DNA of 56,305 bases from an uncultured Gammaproteobacteria bacterium (lineage in GTDB: Bacteria > Pseudomonadota > Gammaproteobacteria > HyVt-429): positions 1 through 56,305 of the forward strand of contig CAMYOD010000043.1 of assembly GCA_947259975.1 (NCBI GenBank). The letters run 5' to 3'. Below, one piece after another: positions 36,201 to 43,943 of the stretch. The notes beneath the pieces are model-generated. The model saw nothing but the letters and a program-made list of their open reading frames with translations, made no database searches and was not told the origin of the DNA. The position numbers were made by a program, and so were the translations under genes. How positions within the stretch are numbered: the stretch's first letter is position 1; each line of letters opens with the position of its first letter.

Positions 36201-36490
36201 AGGGTACCGCCGCAGGTGTTGTCGGCGGACGCCGGCGACGCAATGGTAATGCCAGACGGCAGGATATCCGTAAAGTTCAGATCGTCGGCCGGTTCCGTCT
36301 GGGCCGAGTTGTCGATGGTGAATGTGAGGGTGGTGGTGCTGCCGGGGCCGATGGTGTCGGGACTGAAGGTCTTGGAAAAGGCGGGATAACCTTCGGTGGC
36401 ATTCGCGACTCCCGCGAGGCCCAGGGCGGACGCCAGAAAGAGGAAACTTGAAATCAGCGCGGTGCGGAAATGCGTTTGCCGTATACCCAT
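30203..36490 (-). CDS. Giant secreted protein: 14 DUF11-like repeats and three SLH-like modules
   Basis: The product is 2095 residues long from the ATG at 36490, which opens directly into a signal peptide (residues 1-32, ending VANA). An in-frame ATG at 36523 would add 11 residues. Residues about 35-1900 are 14 tandem repeats of about 133 residues each, with consensus features KEFTDDPVxPGGTVTLEFT, IAFxDDL, CGGTL, FSGGSLA, SCTFSVxLDVP and the NTTS turn. They resemble DUF11/DUF7933 immunoglobulin-like repeats of surface proteins. Residues about 1902-2095 hold three S-layer-homology-like modules (YADVPIDHP, GDFADDF, YLDVPDGHP), each with a cysteine pair (GC...FC or YC). No membrane anchor follows. 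It is likely a cell-surface stalk, S-layer or adhesin protein held by the SLH part. It has a good promoter at 36638-36666. Confidence 0.9.
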   Translation of the reverse strand: MGIRQTHFRTALISSFLFLASALGLAGVANATEGYPAFSKTFSPDTIGPGSTTTLTFTIDNSAQTEPADDLNFTDILPSGITIASPASADNTCGGTLSAPDGGSTISLSDGGVGAGATCTVTVNVVGTATATNSSGDLTSSLGNSGTAEADLTVDSTRIGFSKSFVPSSIPLGSTSTLTFDLTNDDEVTKSAVTFTDPLPAGMVVATPASVSNTCGGTVTATAGTSVISLAFGSIGGMSSCAVTVDVTTDVTGVFDNTTLEAIHGSPTAASGGFATASLEVPLEDLNKTFLDDPVPPGATTTLRFTVLNPSRTDTLTGATFTDPLPAGLSLASGPVPVPPCGAGSTLTGTTTLTFAGGTLPPEGSCTFDVVLDVPADASPGTYPNTTLAITGNLGGDAYTGNTASDDLTIGNFPLFTKEFTDDPVGAGGTVTLEFTLTNTATEESFFDLEFEDLLKDVLGEDVLPGLAANSLVDGNATDPLADVCGDGSELTVLDPPDIILGPTTIVIPPDPTHLIFTGGILEEAGSEGDSCTFSVVLDVPAGAGGGVYPNTTSELTGSDSGEGSVTAPPATDDLVVVGGVALTKEFTDDPVQPGGTVTLEFTLTNQNDTEPATAIAFADDFAAALAGLTATGLPLVTCGGTLSTADGGATVDFSGGSLAAGASCTFTVTLDVPGSAAPGPHANTTSTVTATVDGIAVTGNPAADDLQIAGLKLTKFFVDDPVLPGSTVTLAFKIENLSNTQTASSIGFSDDMATILGGTPDITTVDGSTVTDVCGAGNGTIFWTGGDTVMSFSGGALAPGEMCTFSVVLNVPGAAASGSYVNSTSGVDALMPATVTFDGASDNLVINDVFLQLTKEFTDDPVLPGGANATLEFTLTNMASEDAQNIAFSDDLGAVLPGLEATGATTNTCGGMAAGFPTGNFSYSGGSVAAGQSCSIVLNLTVPGGAAAGSYPNTTSGVTGTLGVEGPAITGDPASDDLQISALLFSKAFDGSTVAGGAPELTFTIENLGAAAVANLGFSDDLDAVVSGLIATGLPIAACGGTLDTQDGGSSVFLVGGSLGTNATCSIPVTLAVPNPTAPGTFTNTTSDLLQNGLPVAAPATADLIIEPPLGFAKAFVPATIGSGSVSQLLFTITNPDTAPVEGITFTDTLPAGVVIATPASATTSCTDGVLSAPAGGTTIGLTGARLGASSACTVSVNVTAVAPGSYGNVTGDLISTVGNSGTASATLTVDPARPGFSKRFAPNMIPPGGTSILTLTVDNSVNGAVASSLAFLDVLPAGLVIALPANANNTCGGTLTAVPGTNSISLALGSVGAASTCNVSVDVTTDTAGVFVNTTGELTSGAASPVSSGFATAALEAAEAALVKSFVDDPVPPGATVTLEFTINNLDRDNAATNIAFTDDLTTLAPPLAGLTFDSLLANDCGGSVSGVGTTTIGFSGGTLPAEGSCSVSVVLDVPAGAANGSYTNTTSALTLDVGGSPVVANAAEDILRVSTAPILSKEFTDDPVAGGDNVTLEFTITNTDASANATAIAFEDVFDTVIPTGAVLSDGFCGPGSTMVFTPLVDPAPPAIVTPAQLAVSGASLTPGASCTFAVTLDVDAAAAAGLYNNTTGPIAAMVDGQAVEGAAASDDLIVVGAPILSKSFTDDPVPPGGVVNLEFTLFHDPNNNSANATAIAFDDDLGAVLPGLGANEILPKPACGGTLTESSGVLSFTGGTLAPGDSCSFSVALSVPGGTAAGDYPNTTSDVTAMVGGVNASEAPAEDDLQIQSLVLTKEFTDDPVVPGGTVTLEFTLDNLDATKNAFNIAFSDDLSAALAGLNATSAVTNTCGGMAAALPSSFFDYSGGSLNGGNSCSIVLTVKVPDGAAPGEYTNITSDVMADVGGVPVTVPGGADNLVVLSTPIYADVPIDHPDFEAIQALADANVTSGCGTNDANATIFCPNQVAIRELAAIWLWKAKNNPVAPPDADLAPGGIVSGDVTAGDFADDFILGIIQQLITEGCDAADTIYCPKSVLTKAGAAKMLTKAAEIPELPGGIGPYLDVPDGHPAEDAIRALQSAGYVEGCGDVSDNNFCPDEVMTLAGLAKLVAKVFNLIAP
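30788..36388 (-). repeat. Coding tandem repeat array, 14 units of about 400 bp
   Basis: Fourteen diverged copies of a roughly 133-codon unit make up most of the giant gene. The best conserved nucleotides encode KEFTDDPV, TLEFT and the DVP...NTTS segment. Units with FTDDPV (3-7, 11-14) form one subtype; units 1, 2, 9 and 10 form another with FxPxxI, suggesting duplication of blocks. Unit 8 is intermediate. Confidence 0.85.
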
Positions 36491-36806
36491 CGACAAAGAA
36501 CCCTCGGTCAGTGCCGGCGGCATCGCCGACCGGAATCGTTATTGTTTCGCGGCATGCACATCCGCCGCGCCTGTGTCCTGGGGCGAGGGCGAACCGCCCT
36601 GTGCCGAAGAGTCCGCGCCTCGGCGATCCTTGAACTATTTATAACTATTCGGGTCGCTGTTCACAACGAATCGCCATTTTCCGCCTTCGCAATGACGGAT
36701 GCAACCGCGGCGGCTGCCCGTAGGCAGATACTGGCCCGCGACGGCGCCACCGACCATGATGCCACGGCTGCAACTGTCTGGCAGTTAATTGTATGAATTT
36801 ATTGAT
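36491..36806. other. Intergenic region between the giant gene and miaE
   Basis: This 316-bp gap is upstream of the giant gene and downstream of miaE on the minus strand. It contains the sigma-70 promoter at 36638-36666. I see no coding frame with family similarity and no RNA gene. Confidence 0.5.
36638..36666 (-). promoter_or_regulatory. Sigma-70 promoter of the giant repeat protein
   Basis: On the minus strand TTGTGA (36666-36661) and TATAAA (36643-36638) are exactly 17 bp apart, matching four and five of six consensus bases. The start would be near 36631, leaving a leader of about 140 nt before the ATG at 36490, where GAGGGT serves as ribosome site. Confidence 0.6.
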
Positions 36807-37391
36807 TTAATGCAGGGCCGGGCGCCACTCCAGGTCCTGGACAATTTGCGCCTCCGCATCGGCCAACTCCGCGAGTCTTGTGTAGACCGCATCACGGGAG
36901 AAATATTCCAGCGCGATCTCGGTGAAGGCATCGCCGTGCTTGGCTTCGCAGGCCCACAGGTCACGATAAAACGCCGCCAGTTCGGCATCTTCCAGTGCTT
37001 CGGAAATAATCCGGAAGCGCTCTGCGCCGCGGGTCTCGATCACCGAGGCCACCAGCAGGCGATCCAGGAAACGCTCGTCGCGGCCGTGGCGACACAGGTC
37101 CACAAGCCGCTTGACGTAAAGGTCCCGGGTATCGTCTACCAGCGTCAGGCCACGGCGCGCCATCATTTGATAAACCTGGTCGAAATGTTCGAGTTCTTCC
37201 CGCGCCAGCTCGATGAGCCGCGGTATGGCCTCGGTACGATCCGCATATTTCACCACCAGGCTGAGGGCGAAAGCGGACGCCTTGCGTTCGCAATTGGCGT
37301 GATCCTGCAGGAACTCGTCGAAGTTATCGACGATGACCTGAACCCACGCGGGATCGGTGGCGACCAGCAGGTCGGTGCGCTTTTTTGCCAT
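36807..37391 (-). CDS. miaE: tRNA-(ms2io6A37) hydroxylase MiaE
   Basis: MiaE is a diiron monooxygenase that hydroxylates the isopentenyl side chain of ms2i6A37 in tRNA. The 194-residue protein shows the carboxylate and histidine ligands in order: CERKAS (Glu35), EELEHF (about 70-75), ETRGAERF (about 119-126) and EAKHGD (about 149-154). Length is normal for the family. The start ATG at 37391 is the only good one, and the gene appears to have its own transcript. Confidence 0.92.
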   Translation of the reverse strand: MAKKRTDLLVATDPAWVQVIVDNFDEFLQDHANCERKASAFALSLVVKYADRTEAIPRLIELAREELEHFDQVYQMMARRGLTLVDDTRDLYVKRLVDLCRHGRDERFLDRLLVASVIETRGAERFRIISEALEDAELAAFYRDLWACEAKHGDAFTEIALEYFSRDAVYTRLAELADAEAQIVQDLEWRPALH

Positions 37392-37598
37392 AACTTATTG
37401 AGATTTATAGAAGACTTCAGTCGGGTAGTTTACCATAGCCACATGACTGCGGCCTTCTGGTGGCACGGGCTGTCGCCCGCGTCACGCCAAACATAGTTCG
37501 GTCTTACGCGTCGCCGGGGACACAAAGCCAAAGGCCACGATTTCCGTCATACAGCGATGCGCCGACAGGCCAAGCAAGCTGAGTCACCACCGCGCTAT

Positions 37599-38915
37599 AT
37601 GTACACGATGACAGACCTACAGACAGCGAGAAACTATCTTGACCGGCACGGCGGGCTCCCGGCGGCTATAAAGGCGCCACCTCAGCCTGGTCTCGGCCTG
37701 GTGATCGTGATCCCCTGTCGCGACGAACCGGATCTCTTCGCGGCGCTGGAGTCCCTGTGGCGTTGCGAGCGTCCCGCGGTGGCCTGCGAGGTGCTGGTGG
37801 TACTGAATGCAACGGCAGATGATGGCGTGGATGTACGGCAGCAGAATCAGCGTACGGCGCGGGCGTTTATCGCGTGGTCAACCGATCACTCGACACCGGA
37901 ACTGACCTTCCACCTCATCGACGTCGGCGCCCTGCCGACGAAGCATGCGGGCGTGGGCCTGGCGCGCAAGATCGGCATGGACGAGGCGGTGCAGCGCCTG
38001 GCGCGGGTGGACCGTCTGGATGCGCCGATTGCCGCTTTCGATGCAGACTGTGGCTGCGCGACGAATTATCTGCAAGCAGTCACGGACTATTTCCAGTCCG
38101 GCCCGACGCGCCATGCCTGCGCCATCTATTTCGAGCACGATCTGGCCCACGCACCGAGCACCGATTTGCGCAATGGCATCACCGCCTATGAATTGTATCT
38201 ACGCTACTATGTACATGGCCTCGAATATGCCGGCCTGCCCTACGCCTTCCATACGGTGGGCTCAGCCATGGCGGTGCGCGCCGAAACTTACTGCCGCCAG
38301 GGCGGCATGAACCGGCGCCAGGCCGGTGAGGATTTCTACTTTCTCAACAAGCTCGCTTACGTGGGCAGAGTGGACGAATTGACCGGCACCGCCGTCTACC
38401 CGGCCGCGCGGGTCTCGCATCGTGTGCCGTTCGGTACCGGCCGCGCCCTGGCCGAGTGGCAGACGCAGGATCAATCCGGCTTGCTCGTTTATCACCCGGA
38501 CACATTCAACGACCTGCGACAGCTGGTCGATCGGGCGACAGCGTTTGCGCAAAACACTTCTCCGCCCACGACGGCGTTTCTGGACGGTTTACCGTCGGCC
38601 CTGACCCGCTTTCTGACCGACCTCGATGGGGTGGCGGCAATCGACGAATGCCGCCGTCACAGCACGTCGGCGCGCACGTTCAAACAACGTTTCTTTCGCT
38701 GGTTCGACGGTTTTCGTGCCATGAAATTCGCCCGCTACGCACGCGCGGAGCATTACCCACCCATGGATGTGCGGGAGGCGGCACTGGAGCTCTTGCGGCG
38801 ACGGGGTCTGCAATCCGGACTCGAAGCCACAGCGGACAGCGCCGCCCTGCTGGCCCACTATCGACGGCTCGATCGCGCACCCACGAGCGTGGCTACACGT
38901 GATTGCGCAGCATGA
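37599..38915 (+). CDS. Family 2 glycosyltransferase-like protein
   Basis: The protein (438 residues from ATG 37599) has a GT-A fold glycosyltransferase domain: LVIVIPCRDEPDLFAALESL near residues 30-50, AFDADCG as the metal-binding Asp-x-Asp region, and GEDFYFLNKL as the catalytic acid region. The C-terminal 120 residues are helical and not recognised. There are no membrane helices. Starts at 37557 and 37608 are also possible. It overlaps the convergent RudS-like gene by 23 bp at the 3' end. The substrate is unknown. Confidence 0.8.
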   Translation: MYTMTDLQTARNYLDRHGGLPAAIKAPPQPGLGLVIVIPCRDEPDLFAALESLWRCERPAVACEVLVVLNATADDGVDVRQQNQRTARAFIAWSTDHSTPELTFHLIDVGALPTKHAGVGLARKIGMDEAVQRLARVDRLDAPIAAFDADCGCATNYLQAVTDYFQSGPTRHACAIYFEHDLAHAPSTDLRNGITAYELYLRYYVHGLEYAGLPYAFHTVGSAMAVRAETYCRQGGMNRRQAGEDFYFLNKLAYVGRVDELTGTAVYPAARVSHRVPFGTGRALAEWQTQDQSGLLVYHPDTFNDLRQLVDRATAFAQNTSPPTTAFLDGLPSALTRFLTDLDGVAAIDECRRHSTSARTFKQRFFRWFDGFRAMKFARYARAEHYPPMDVREAALELLRRRGLQSGLEATADSAALLAHYRRLDRAPTSVATRDCAA

Positions 38916-39858
38916 GTTCCTGCGGGTGGGGATTCAAGTACACCTGCCTGGCCACGTACGGGTCGGGGAAACGACGGAAGTAGTGCTTGAGTAGCGTGAT
39001 GGGCACGATCAGCGGCACGTAACCCAGGCGGTAGTTTTCGATCACCTCCAGCAACTCGCGTTTATCATCGCTGTCGAGAACCTTTTTCAGGTAACCCATC
39101 AGGTGCATGAGCACATTGGTGTGGCGCTTGCGGGTGGCGCGGTGGCGCATGGCCTCCATAAAACCCACCGCATATTCTTTCGCCAATGCGCGGGGCGAAC
39201 GGCGCACCTCGTTGGCCACCAAGCGACCAAGACGTCGATAGTTCTCGGTACCGTGCGCCAGCAGGGTCATTTTGTGGGTGGTGTGAAATTCTACCAACCT
39301 GGCCATGGTGAACCCCGCTGCCGCCAGGTCCTGCCAGCGGCGATAGGCAAACACCCGCTCGATGAAATTCTCCCGCAGTACCGGGTCGTTGAGACGGCCC
39401 TCTTCCTCTACCGGCAACAGCGGCTTGGCCTGCATAATGGCCGTGGCGTAGATTCCCCGTGTCTTCTTGTTCGAGGGCTGATTCGATTTGGCATAGAGCT
39501 TGACCCGCTCCATGCCGCAACTTGGGGACTTACTCTTTAATATATAACCGCTGATTTCGCCCAGCTCCTCTGCCATGCGCGCACCATAGGCGGCAAGCTT
39601 ATCGGTGAAATCCTGGCTCGGGTCTTTGACGCCCAGGGCGCGGGGCGCATCCGCATCGCCCACCAGCTGGATCGGCTCCCGGGGCACGCCCATGCCGATG
39701 GCGATTTCGGGGCATGCCGGCACGAATTCAAAGTATTCGCTCAGCGTACCCGTTATAAATCCGTCCTGCTTGTGATTGCCATCGAAGCGGACCTTCTGGC
39801 CCAACAGACAGCTGCTGATGCCGATGCGGATTGGCGCAGGGCTTTCGCTGGTGGGCAT
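38893..39858 (-). CDS. RudS-like thiouridine desulfidase (DUF523/TudS plus DUF1722)
   Basis: The 321-residue protein fuses a TudS (DUF523) domain (residues 8-155) to a DUF1722 domain (about 190-310). TudS domains use a 4Fe-4S cluster held by three cysteines to remove sulfur from thiouracil; here they are Cys17 (ISSCLLG), Cys49 (PACPEI) and Cys114 (SPSCGM). The same two-domain protein has been described as RudS, which turns 4-thiouridine in tRNA back to uridine. All three cysteines and the full DUF1722 part are intact, so activity is likely. Its neighbours (glycosyltransferase, gspB) give no functional clue. Confidence 0.88.
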   Translation of the reverse strand: MPTSESPAPIRIGISSCLLGQKVRFDGNHKQDGFITGTLSEYFEFVPACPEIAIGMGVPREPIQLVGDADAPRALGVKDPSQDFTDKLAAYGARMAEELGEISGYILKSKSPSCGMERVKLYAKSNQPSNKKTRGIYATAIMQAKPLLPVEEEGRLNDPVLRENFIERVFAYRRWQDLAAAGFTMARLVEFHTTHKMTLLAHGTENYRRLGRLVANEVRRSPRALAKEYAVGFMEAMRHRATRKRHTNVLMHLMGYLKKVLDSDDKRELLEVIENYRLGYVPLIVPITLLKHYFRRFPDPYVARQVYLNPHPQELMLRNHV

Positions 39859-39884
39859 CTAAAGAACTGCGACTGGGCGCCGCA

Positions 39885-40538
39885 CTAAGGACGCAAAAAG
39901 AAACGTTGGCCGCGGTAACTCAAAATCGCACCGTCCGGCGTGATTTCCTGCACCGTGGCCGCACCGGCGACGGTCTGCCCTTCCAGATAACGGGCAAAGT
40001 CAATCATGACGAAGCGCCGGCTCGGCTCGTCGGAAAACGCTACCACGTTCAGCCTCATCTCCGGCATCCCGGCACGCATTTGCGGCGCGAGTTCCGCATA
40101 CTCCAACACCCGCGGTGCCGACGCCGTCGTCGCAGCGGGCTCGGCACGCGTCGCGGTTGCGGCGAGCGGACCCGACGTAGCCGGGGAAACCGATGTCTCA
40201 GGCGGGGCATCTTGTTGCGCGTCAGGTTCCGGTTCCGGCGTCGCCACCGCCGCGGTGATCGGCGGCGCGGCCCGCGGAACCGACGGCACCGCCACCGGCG
40301 ACGGTGTTGGTGCCGCTGACAGGGATGCAGCGGGTGATGCGGCCGAAGGTAACTCCGGGCGCAACACAAACCAGACAGCCACGGCCGCAAGGATAACGAG
40401 CATGCCGGGCACGACGATCCAGCTTGCCCAGTGATGCCCGCGGCGCGCTGTCGTTGCCGATACCGTCCCCAGGTTTGGCACGTTGCCCAGCGCCCGTTCC
40501 CGTTCCGATTTTCGCAATGCGTCTAGGAGATAGGACAT
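39885..40538 (-). CDS. gspB: General secretion pathway protein GspB
   Basis: A 217-residue bitopic membrane protein: cytoplasmic MSYLLDALRKSERER start typical of GspB/ExeB, one transmembrane helix (about 40-59), a long Ala/Pro/Ser-rich periplasmic linker (about 60-145) and a C-terminal GspB domain (about 155-217) with MRLNVVAFSDEPSRRFVMID and GAILSYRGQRF. With GspA it helps the type II secretin pass the peptidoglycan. It starts 10 bp after gspA. No other gsp genes are in the window. Confidence 0.92.
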   Translation of the reverse strand: MSYLLDALRKSERERALGNVPNLGTVSATTARRGHHWASWIVVPGMLVILAAVAVWFVLRPELPSAASPAASLSAAPTPSPVAVPSVPRAAPPITAAVATPEPEPDAQQDAPPETSVSPATSGPLAATATRAEPAATTASAPRVLEYAELAPQMRAGMPEMRLNVVAFSDEPSRRFVMIDFARYLEGQTVAGAATVQEITPDGAILSYRGQRFFLRP

Positions 40539-40548
40539 GCGCGGGACC

Positions 40549-42213
40549 CTACAGGCGTCGCTCCAGCGCCAACACGGGAATCGCCGGACTGCTGATCGCC
40601 GTGTTGAGATGAATCAACGTTTCCACGCCGACGGTACCGTTCTCGGCCAGAGCCGCGTCACGCTGAAAGTCGGCCACCACGGAGCGCAGGTTTTCGTCGA
40701 ACAGGCGTGCCTCGGTCGCCGCCAGTGCATTATCTTCAATCTCGGCACCCACCGCATCCAGACGTTGCCGCAACCAAAGCACTTCATCGCCCTCGGCACC
40801 CGGTTTGATGGATTCGATGCCAAGCGGCGGCATCCAGAGAATACGGAAATCGCCAAGCCAATAACGATCGAGTTCCGCCACCGTAATCCGCTGGCGACCG
40901 TCGGGCAGTTCGACTTCGACCTCATCACGATCGATTGCGGTGACCACGGCATACTGTCGGTCGCCGCCTGGCCCGGTGAGCTGCAACATGGAGGGGCGGT
41001 TATAGCGGCGTACATCCTCCCAGGTGCCGTTCAGCTCGAGGCAACGCAATCCAAGCAATTGAATGTGGTCGCAGGGCGTCTCGGCGCGCGCAATCTGCGG
41101 GTCGACGCCCCACAGCGTGAGCAGTTGCGCAAATGCGTTGTGCTCATCGGAAAAACTTGGCGCGGCGGTCGCCACATTCGGCGGTGCGATTGCCTGAGTT
41201 GGCGACGCCGGGATGTCTACCGGGGGCACCGGTTCCTCGGCGGCAATGTTCGCTGCCGGAGCAACGGCAACACTGTTATTGGTAAATTCCGTAATTGGAT
41301 CAAAACCAAACCGCGGGCCGAGTACCGCGATCCCAACGCCAATCACGAGCAACAACGGCAGGGCGACCAACCATGCGCGCGACCACGCCACTCGCGCCGG
41401 TGGTCGCTTACCGAGGACTTCGCCGGCCGCATGTCGCACGGTGCGCGCCTCAATCGACCGGCGATCCTGCGAGTACGCACCCAGCAGGGCACGATCGCAG
41501 ACGATATTGATCAAGCGCGGAATCCCGCTCGAGTAGCGATAGATCGCGCGCAGTGCGCCAGCGGAAAAGATCGGCTCCTTGGTACCGGCCACCGCCAGGC
41601 GGTAGCGCACATAAGCGCTGGTCTCACGCAGCGACAGTGGCTCCAGATGATAGCGTGCGGTAATACGTTGCGAGAGCTGGCGTAACTCCGGACGCCGCAA
41701 CATCCGACGCAGCTCGGGTTGGCCGACGAGAATAATACGCAACAGTTTGTCAGTATTGGTTTCAAGATTGGTCAGCAGTCGAACCTGTTCCAGCACTTCA
41801 ATAGACAGATTCTGTGCTTCGTCGACGATCACAATCGTGCGACGTCCCTGCGCGTGCCGCTCCAGGAGATAGCGGTTGAGGTGATCGACCAGATCCTTTA
41901 ACTCCGCCGTCGCAGGATCGTAGGCCACGTGCAACTCATCACAAATGGTGGCGACGAGGCCCCGCTCGGAAATACGCGGATTCAGGATGAGTGCGACATC
42001 GACGTTGTCCGGCAACTGATCCAACAAACAACGACATAACGTGGTCTTGCCGGTACCGACCTCACCGGTCAGCTGGACAAAGAAGCCGCTGCCCTCGATG
42101 CCGTATACCAGGTGCGCGAGCGCCTCCCGATGGCGGGGGCTCATATACAGAAAGCGGGGATTCGGCGCGATTGAAAACGGCGGCTCAGTCAGACCGAAGT
42201 GGGCCGTATACAT
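40549..42213 (-). CDS. gspA: ExeA/GspA-type AAA ATPase with peptidoglycan-binding domain
   Basis: The 554-residue protein starts with MYTAHFGLTEPPFSIAPNP, the hallmark of ExeA/GspA. Walker A is GEVGTGKT (50-57), Walker B IVIVDEAQ (127-134). A transmembrane helix follows at about 281-300, and the periplasmic part ends with a peptidoglycan-binding-1 domain (about 485-545; GDEVLWLRQRLD ... LRSVVADFQRD). It works with GspB in placing the type II secretin. ATG 42213 is the family start; upstream in-frame codons are spurious. Confidence 0.94.
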   Translation of the reverse strand: MYTAHFGLTEPPFSIAPNPRFLYMSPRHREALAHLVYGIEGSGFFVQLTGEVGTGKTTLCRCLLDQLPDNVDVALILNPRISERGLVATICDELHVAYDPATAELKDLVDHLNRYLLERHAQGRRTIVIVDEAQNLSIEVLEQVRLLTNLETNTDKLLRIILVGQPELRRMLRRPELRQLSQRITARYHLEPLSLRETSAYVRYRLAVAGTKEPIFSAGALRAIYRYSSGIPRLINIVCDRALLGAYSQDRRSIEARTVRHAAGEVLGKRPPARVAWSRAWLVALPLLLVIGVGIAVLGPRFGFDPITEFTNNSVAVAPAANIAAEEPVPPVDIPASPTQAIAPPNVATAAPSFSDEHNAFAQLLTLWGVDPQIARAETPCDHIQLLGLRCLELNGTWEDVRRYNRPSMLQLTGPGGDRQYAVVTAIDRDEVEVELPDGRQRITVAELDRYWLGDFRILWMPPLGIESIKPGAEGDEVLWLRQRLDAVGAEIEDNALAATEARLFDENLRSVVADFQRDAALAENGTVGVETLIHLNTAISSPAIPVLALERRL

Positions 42214-42385
42214 GACGCGATAGACAGTCGTTTTAGCGGTTAAGTAAGCCTGGCGCCGTTGCCCATGGCATGGGCGCCGCAATGGCGCACATTGTGGCCC
42301 ATCGCCTGCGCGCTGACAACCGGGGCAACGGCGGTATTAACCGCACAAAATGAACTACAGGCGGGCTACGAGGGCGGCGCCGGGA

Positions 42386-42925
42386 CTAATGCCTGATACG
42401 CGGCTTCATGCCGACGGGGATGGACTCGCTGCCCACCCGCGCGGTCGATCCTACGTCACGGCCATCGGACACCAGCGTCGTCGCGGGTACAGTGGCGCGC
42501 ATCGCCTGCAACACATTCATCAGAGAAACAAACTCATCGCATAGGCTGGCGTACACCTCCGCGAGACCTTTTTCGATGGATTCCGACAAGGTGTGATAGG
42601 AACTGCGTCCGAGATCGACGAAGTAGCTTAACTTCAAGGGGCGTCGTTGCGCGCGCTTGGGAAACAGGCCGGTGAATAACAGGCATTGGTCACCGACGCT
42701 ACGCAGGGCGACTTTGCGCGATTCTCCCGCCTTGTGCAGCGCGCGCAGGTACTCAACGGCAAGAATGCGTGACGCCATATCCGGGCGTTTGGCGAATCGC
42801 ATCAACAAAAACACCAGATAGCTCTCGACGTCCTCGTGCAATTGGCAGTTCGCCGCCTGCTCCGCCTCGTTGACGAGCTGATACCACTGTGCCGTGGACG
42901 TAGGATGTGTAATCAGTCTTTTCAT
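42386..42925 (-). CDS. Conserved-looking hypothetical protein
   Basis: A 179-residue soluble, largely helical protein with no signal or membrane segment. It starts MKRLITHPTSTAQWYQLVNEAE and has a segment with SVGDQCLLFTGLFPKRAQRR and LSYFVDLGRSSYHTLS in the middle. Codon use agrees with neighbours and a plausible ATG is present, so it is probably a real gene. I do not recognise the family. It lies between gspA and the nuclease operon on the same strand but with gaps of more than 100 bp on both sides. Confidence 0.75.
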   Translation of the reverse strand: MKRLITHPTSTAQWYQLVNEAEQAANCQLHEDVESYLVFLLMRFAKRPDMASRILAVEYLRALHKAGESRKVALRSVGDQCLLFTGLFPKRAQRRPLKLSYFVDLGRSSYHTLSESIEKGLAEVYASLCDEFVSLMNVLQAMRATVPATTLVSDGRDVGSTARVGSESIPVGMKPRIRH

Positions 42926-43028
42926 GTTACAGACTCATACCCCTATCTGGTTTATCGGCGTATCGCGCTATGACTTTACGGTATTCCCCTTACAATTAAT
43001 CGGCCTATATAAAAGTGTAGCCGGTTTT

Positions 43029-43943
43029 CTAAACAAAATCCCGCGCCCGATCCTGCAGACGCTTACCGAATCCCATCCCGCTGAAGCACTCCCGTATTGC
43101 GTCATGCGAACATGCGGTCCGCTGCAACGACGGGTTGTCGTACTCGAGCGGCGCATCCGTCGCGATACGCGCCAGGTCCCGCGACAAGTAGGCCGACTCG
43201 GCATGCCGGTTCAATAATGATTTGATGCGCGATTGACCGCGTAAGTTCAAATTGTCGACGCGTCGCAGGTCCGTATAGATTTCTTCGAGGACACCAATCC
43301 CGGTGACCAGACGTGCCGCGGTTTTCGCACCGATCCCCGGCACACCGGGAATATTGTCCACCGCATCGCCCATCAAGCCCTGGTAATCGATGAATCGCTC
43401 CGGCATGACACCGAAGTGTTCATAGATCTCGTCGCGGTCGAATTGACGATCGCGGGCGAAATCCCACAGCCGGTCGTCGTTCTCAATCAGCTGCGCGAAA
43501 TCCTTGTCCGGTGAGACATAGATGATTTGCGTATTCCGGCCGCGCATGCGTTGTGCGAGGCTGCCGATCAGATCGTCGGCCTCGTAGCGATCACTAACGA
43601 AGACTGGCAGGCCGAGAAGTTTGGTCACGCGTTGACAGGCCTTGAGCTGCGCTTCCAGTTCCGGCGGCGGCAGTTCGCGGTTGGCCTTGTAGGCGGGATA
43701 GATCTCGTTACGAAAACATGTCGTCAGACTTTCATCAAACGCCACCGCCACCCGCGCCGCACCGGTGCGTGCGAGGAAGTCAAACAGGAAATGGCTGTAA
43801 CCGTATACCGCGTTGACCGGCGCACCCGCCGCATCGGTCATGGTCGGCGGAATCGAGAAATACGCGCGAAAGATATACGGGCTCGCGTCGATTAGATAAA
43901 GCGATGTGGACACGGTGGTACGGTCAATGGGACTTGCTGGCAT
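43029..43943 (-). CDS. 5'-3' exonuclease (FEN/PolA N-domain-like)
   Basis: The 304-residue protein matches the 5' nuclease domain of DNA polymerase I without the polymerase. It has LYLIDASPYIFRAYFS near the N-terminus, the arch and metal residues (FDESLTTCFRNEIYPAYKANR, YEADDLIG, SPDKDFAQL), GLMGDAVDNIPG and the helix-three-turn-helix VPGIGAKTAARLV. Such stand-alone enzymes (Xni-like) act on flaps and RNA primers. ATG 43943 is the likely start; it lies inside the end of the CULT gene (20-bp overlap), so the two are translationally coupled. Confidence 0.9.
   Translation of the reverse strand: MPASPIDRTTVSTSLYLIDASPYIFRAYFSIPPTMTDAAGAPVNAVYGYSHFLFDFLARTGAARVAVAFDESLTTCFRNEIYPAYKANRELPPPELEAQLKACQRVTKLLGLPVFVSDRYEADDLIGSLAQRMRGRNTQIIYVSPDKDFAQLIENDDRLWDFARDRQFDRDEIYEHFGVMPERFIDYQGLMGDAVDNIPGVPGIGAKTAARLVTGIGVLEEIYTDLRRVDNLNLRGQSRIKSLLNRHAESAYLSRDLARIATDAPLEYDNPSLQRTACSHDAIRECFSGMGFGKRLQDRARDFV

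Noticed and set aside
30788..36388. Periodic DNA in the giant gene considered as a CRISPR-like or noncoding repeat array
   Set aside because: The period is about 400 bp, the copies are diverged, and the reading frame is preserved; it is a coding domain repeat.
34077..36451. Several 220-256-codon open frames on the plus strand inside the giant repeat gene
   Set aside because: They repeat with the period of the giant gene and are Pro/Val/Ser-rich low-complexity shadows without ribosome sites.
40537..41685. A 382-codon plus-strand open frame opposite gspA
   Set aside because: It has no domain, no start signal, and lies fully antisense to a well-supported ATPase gene.
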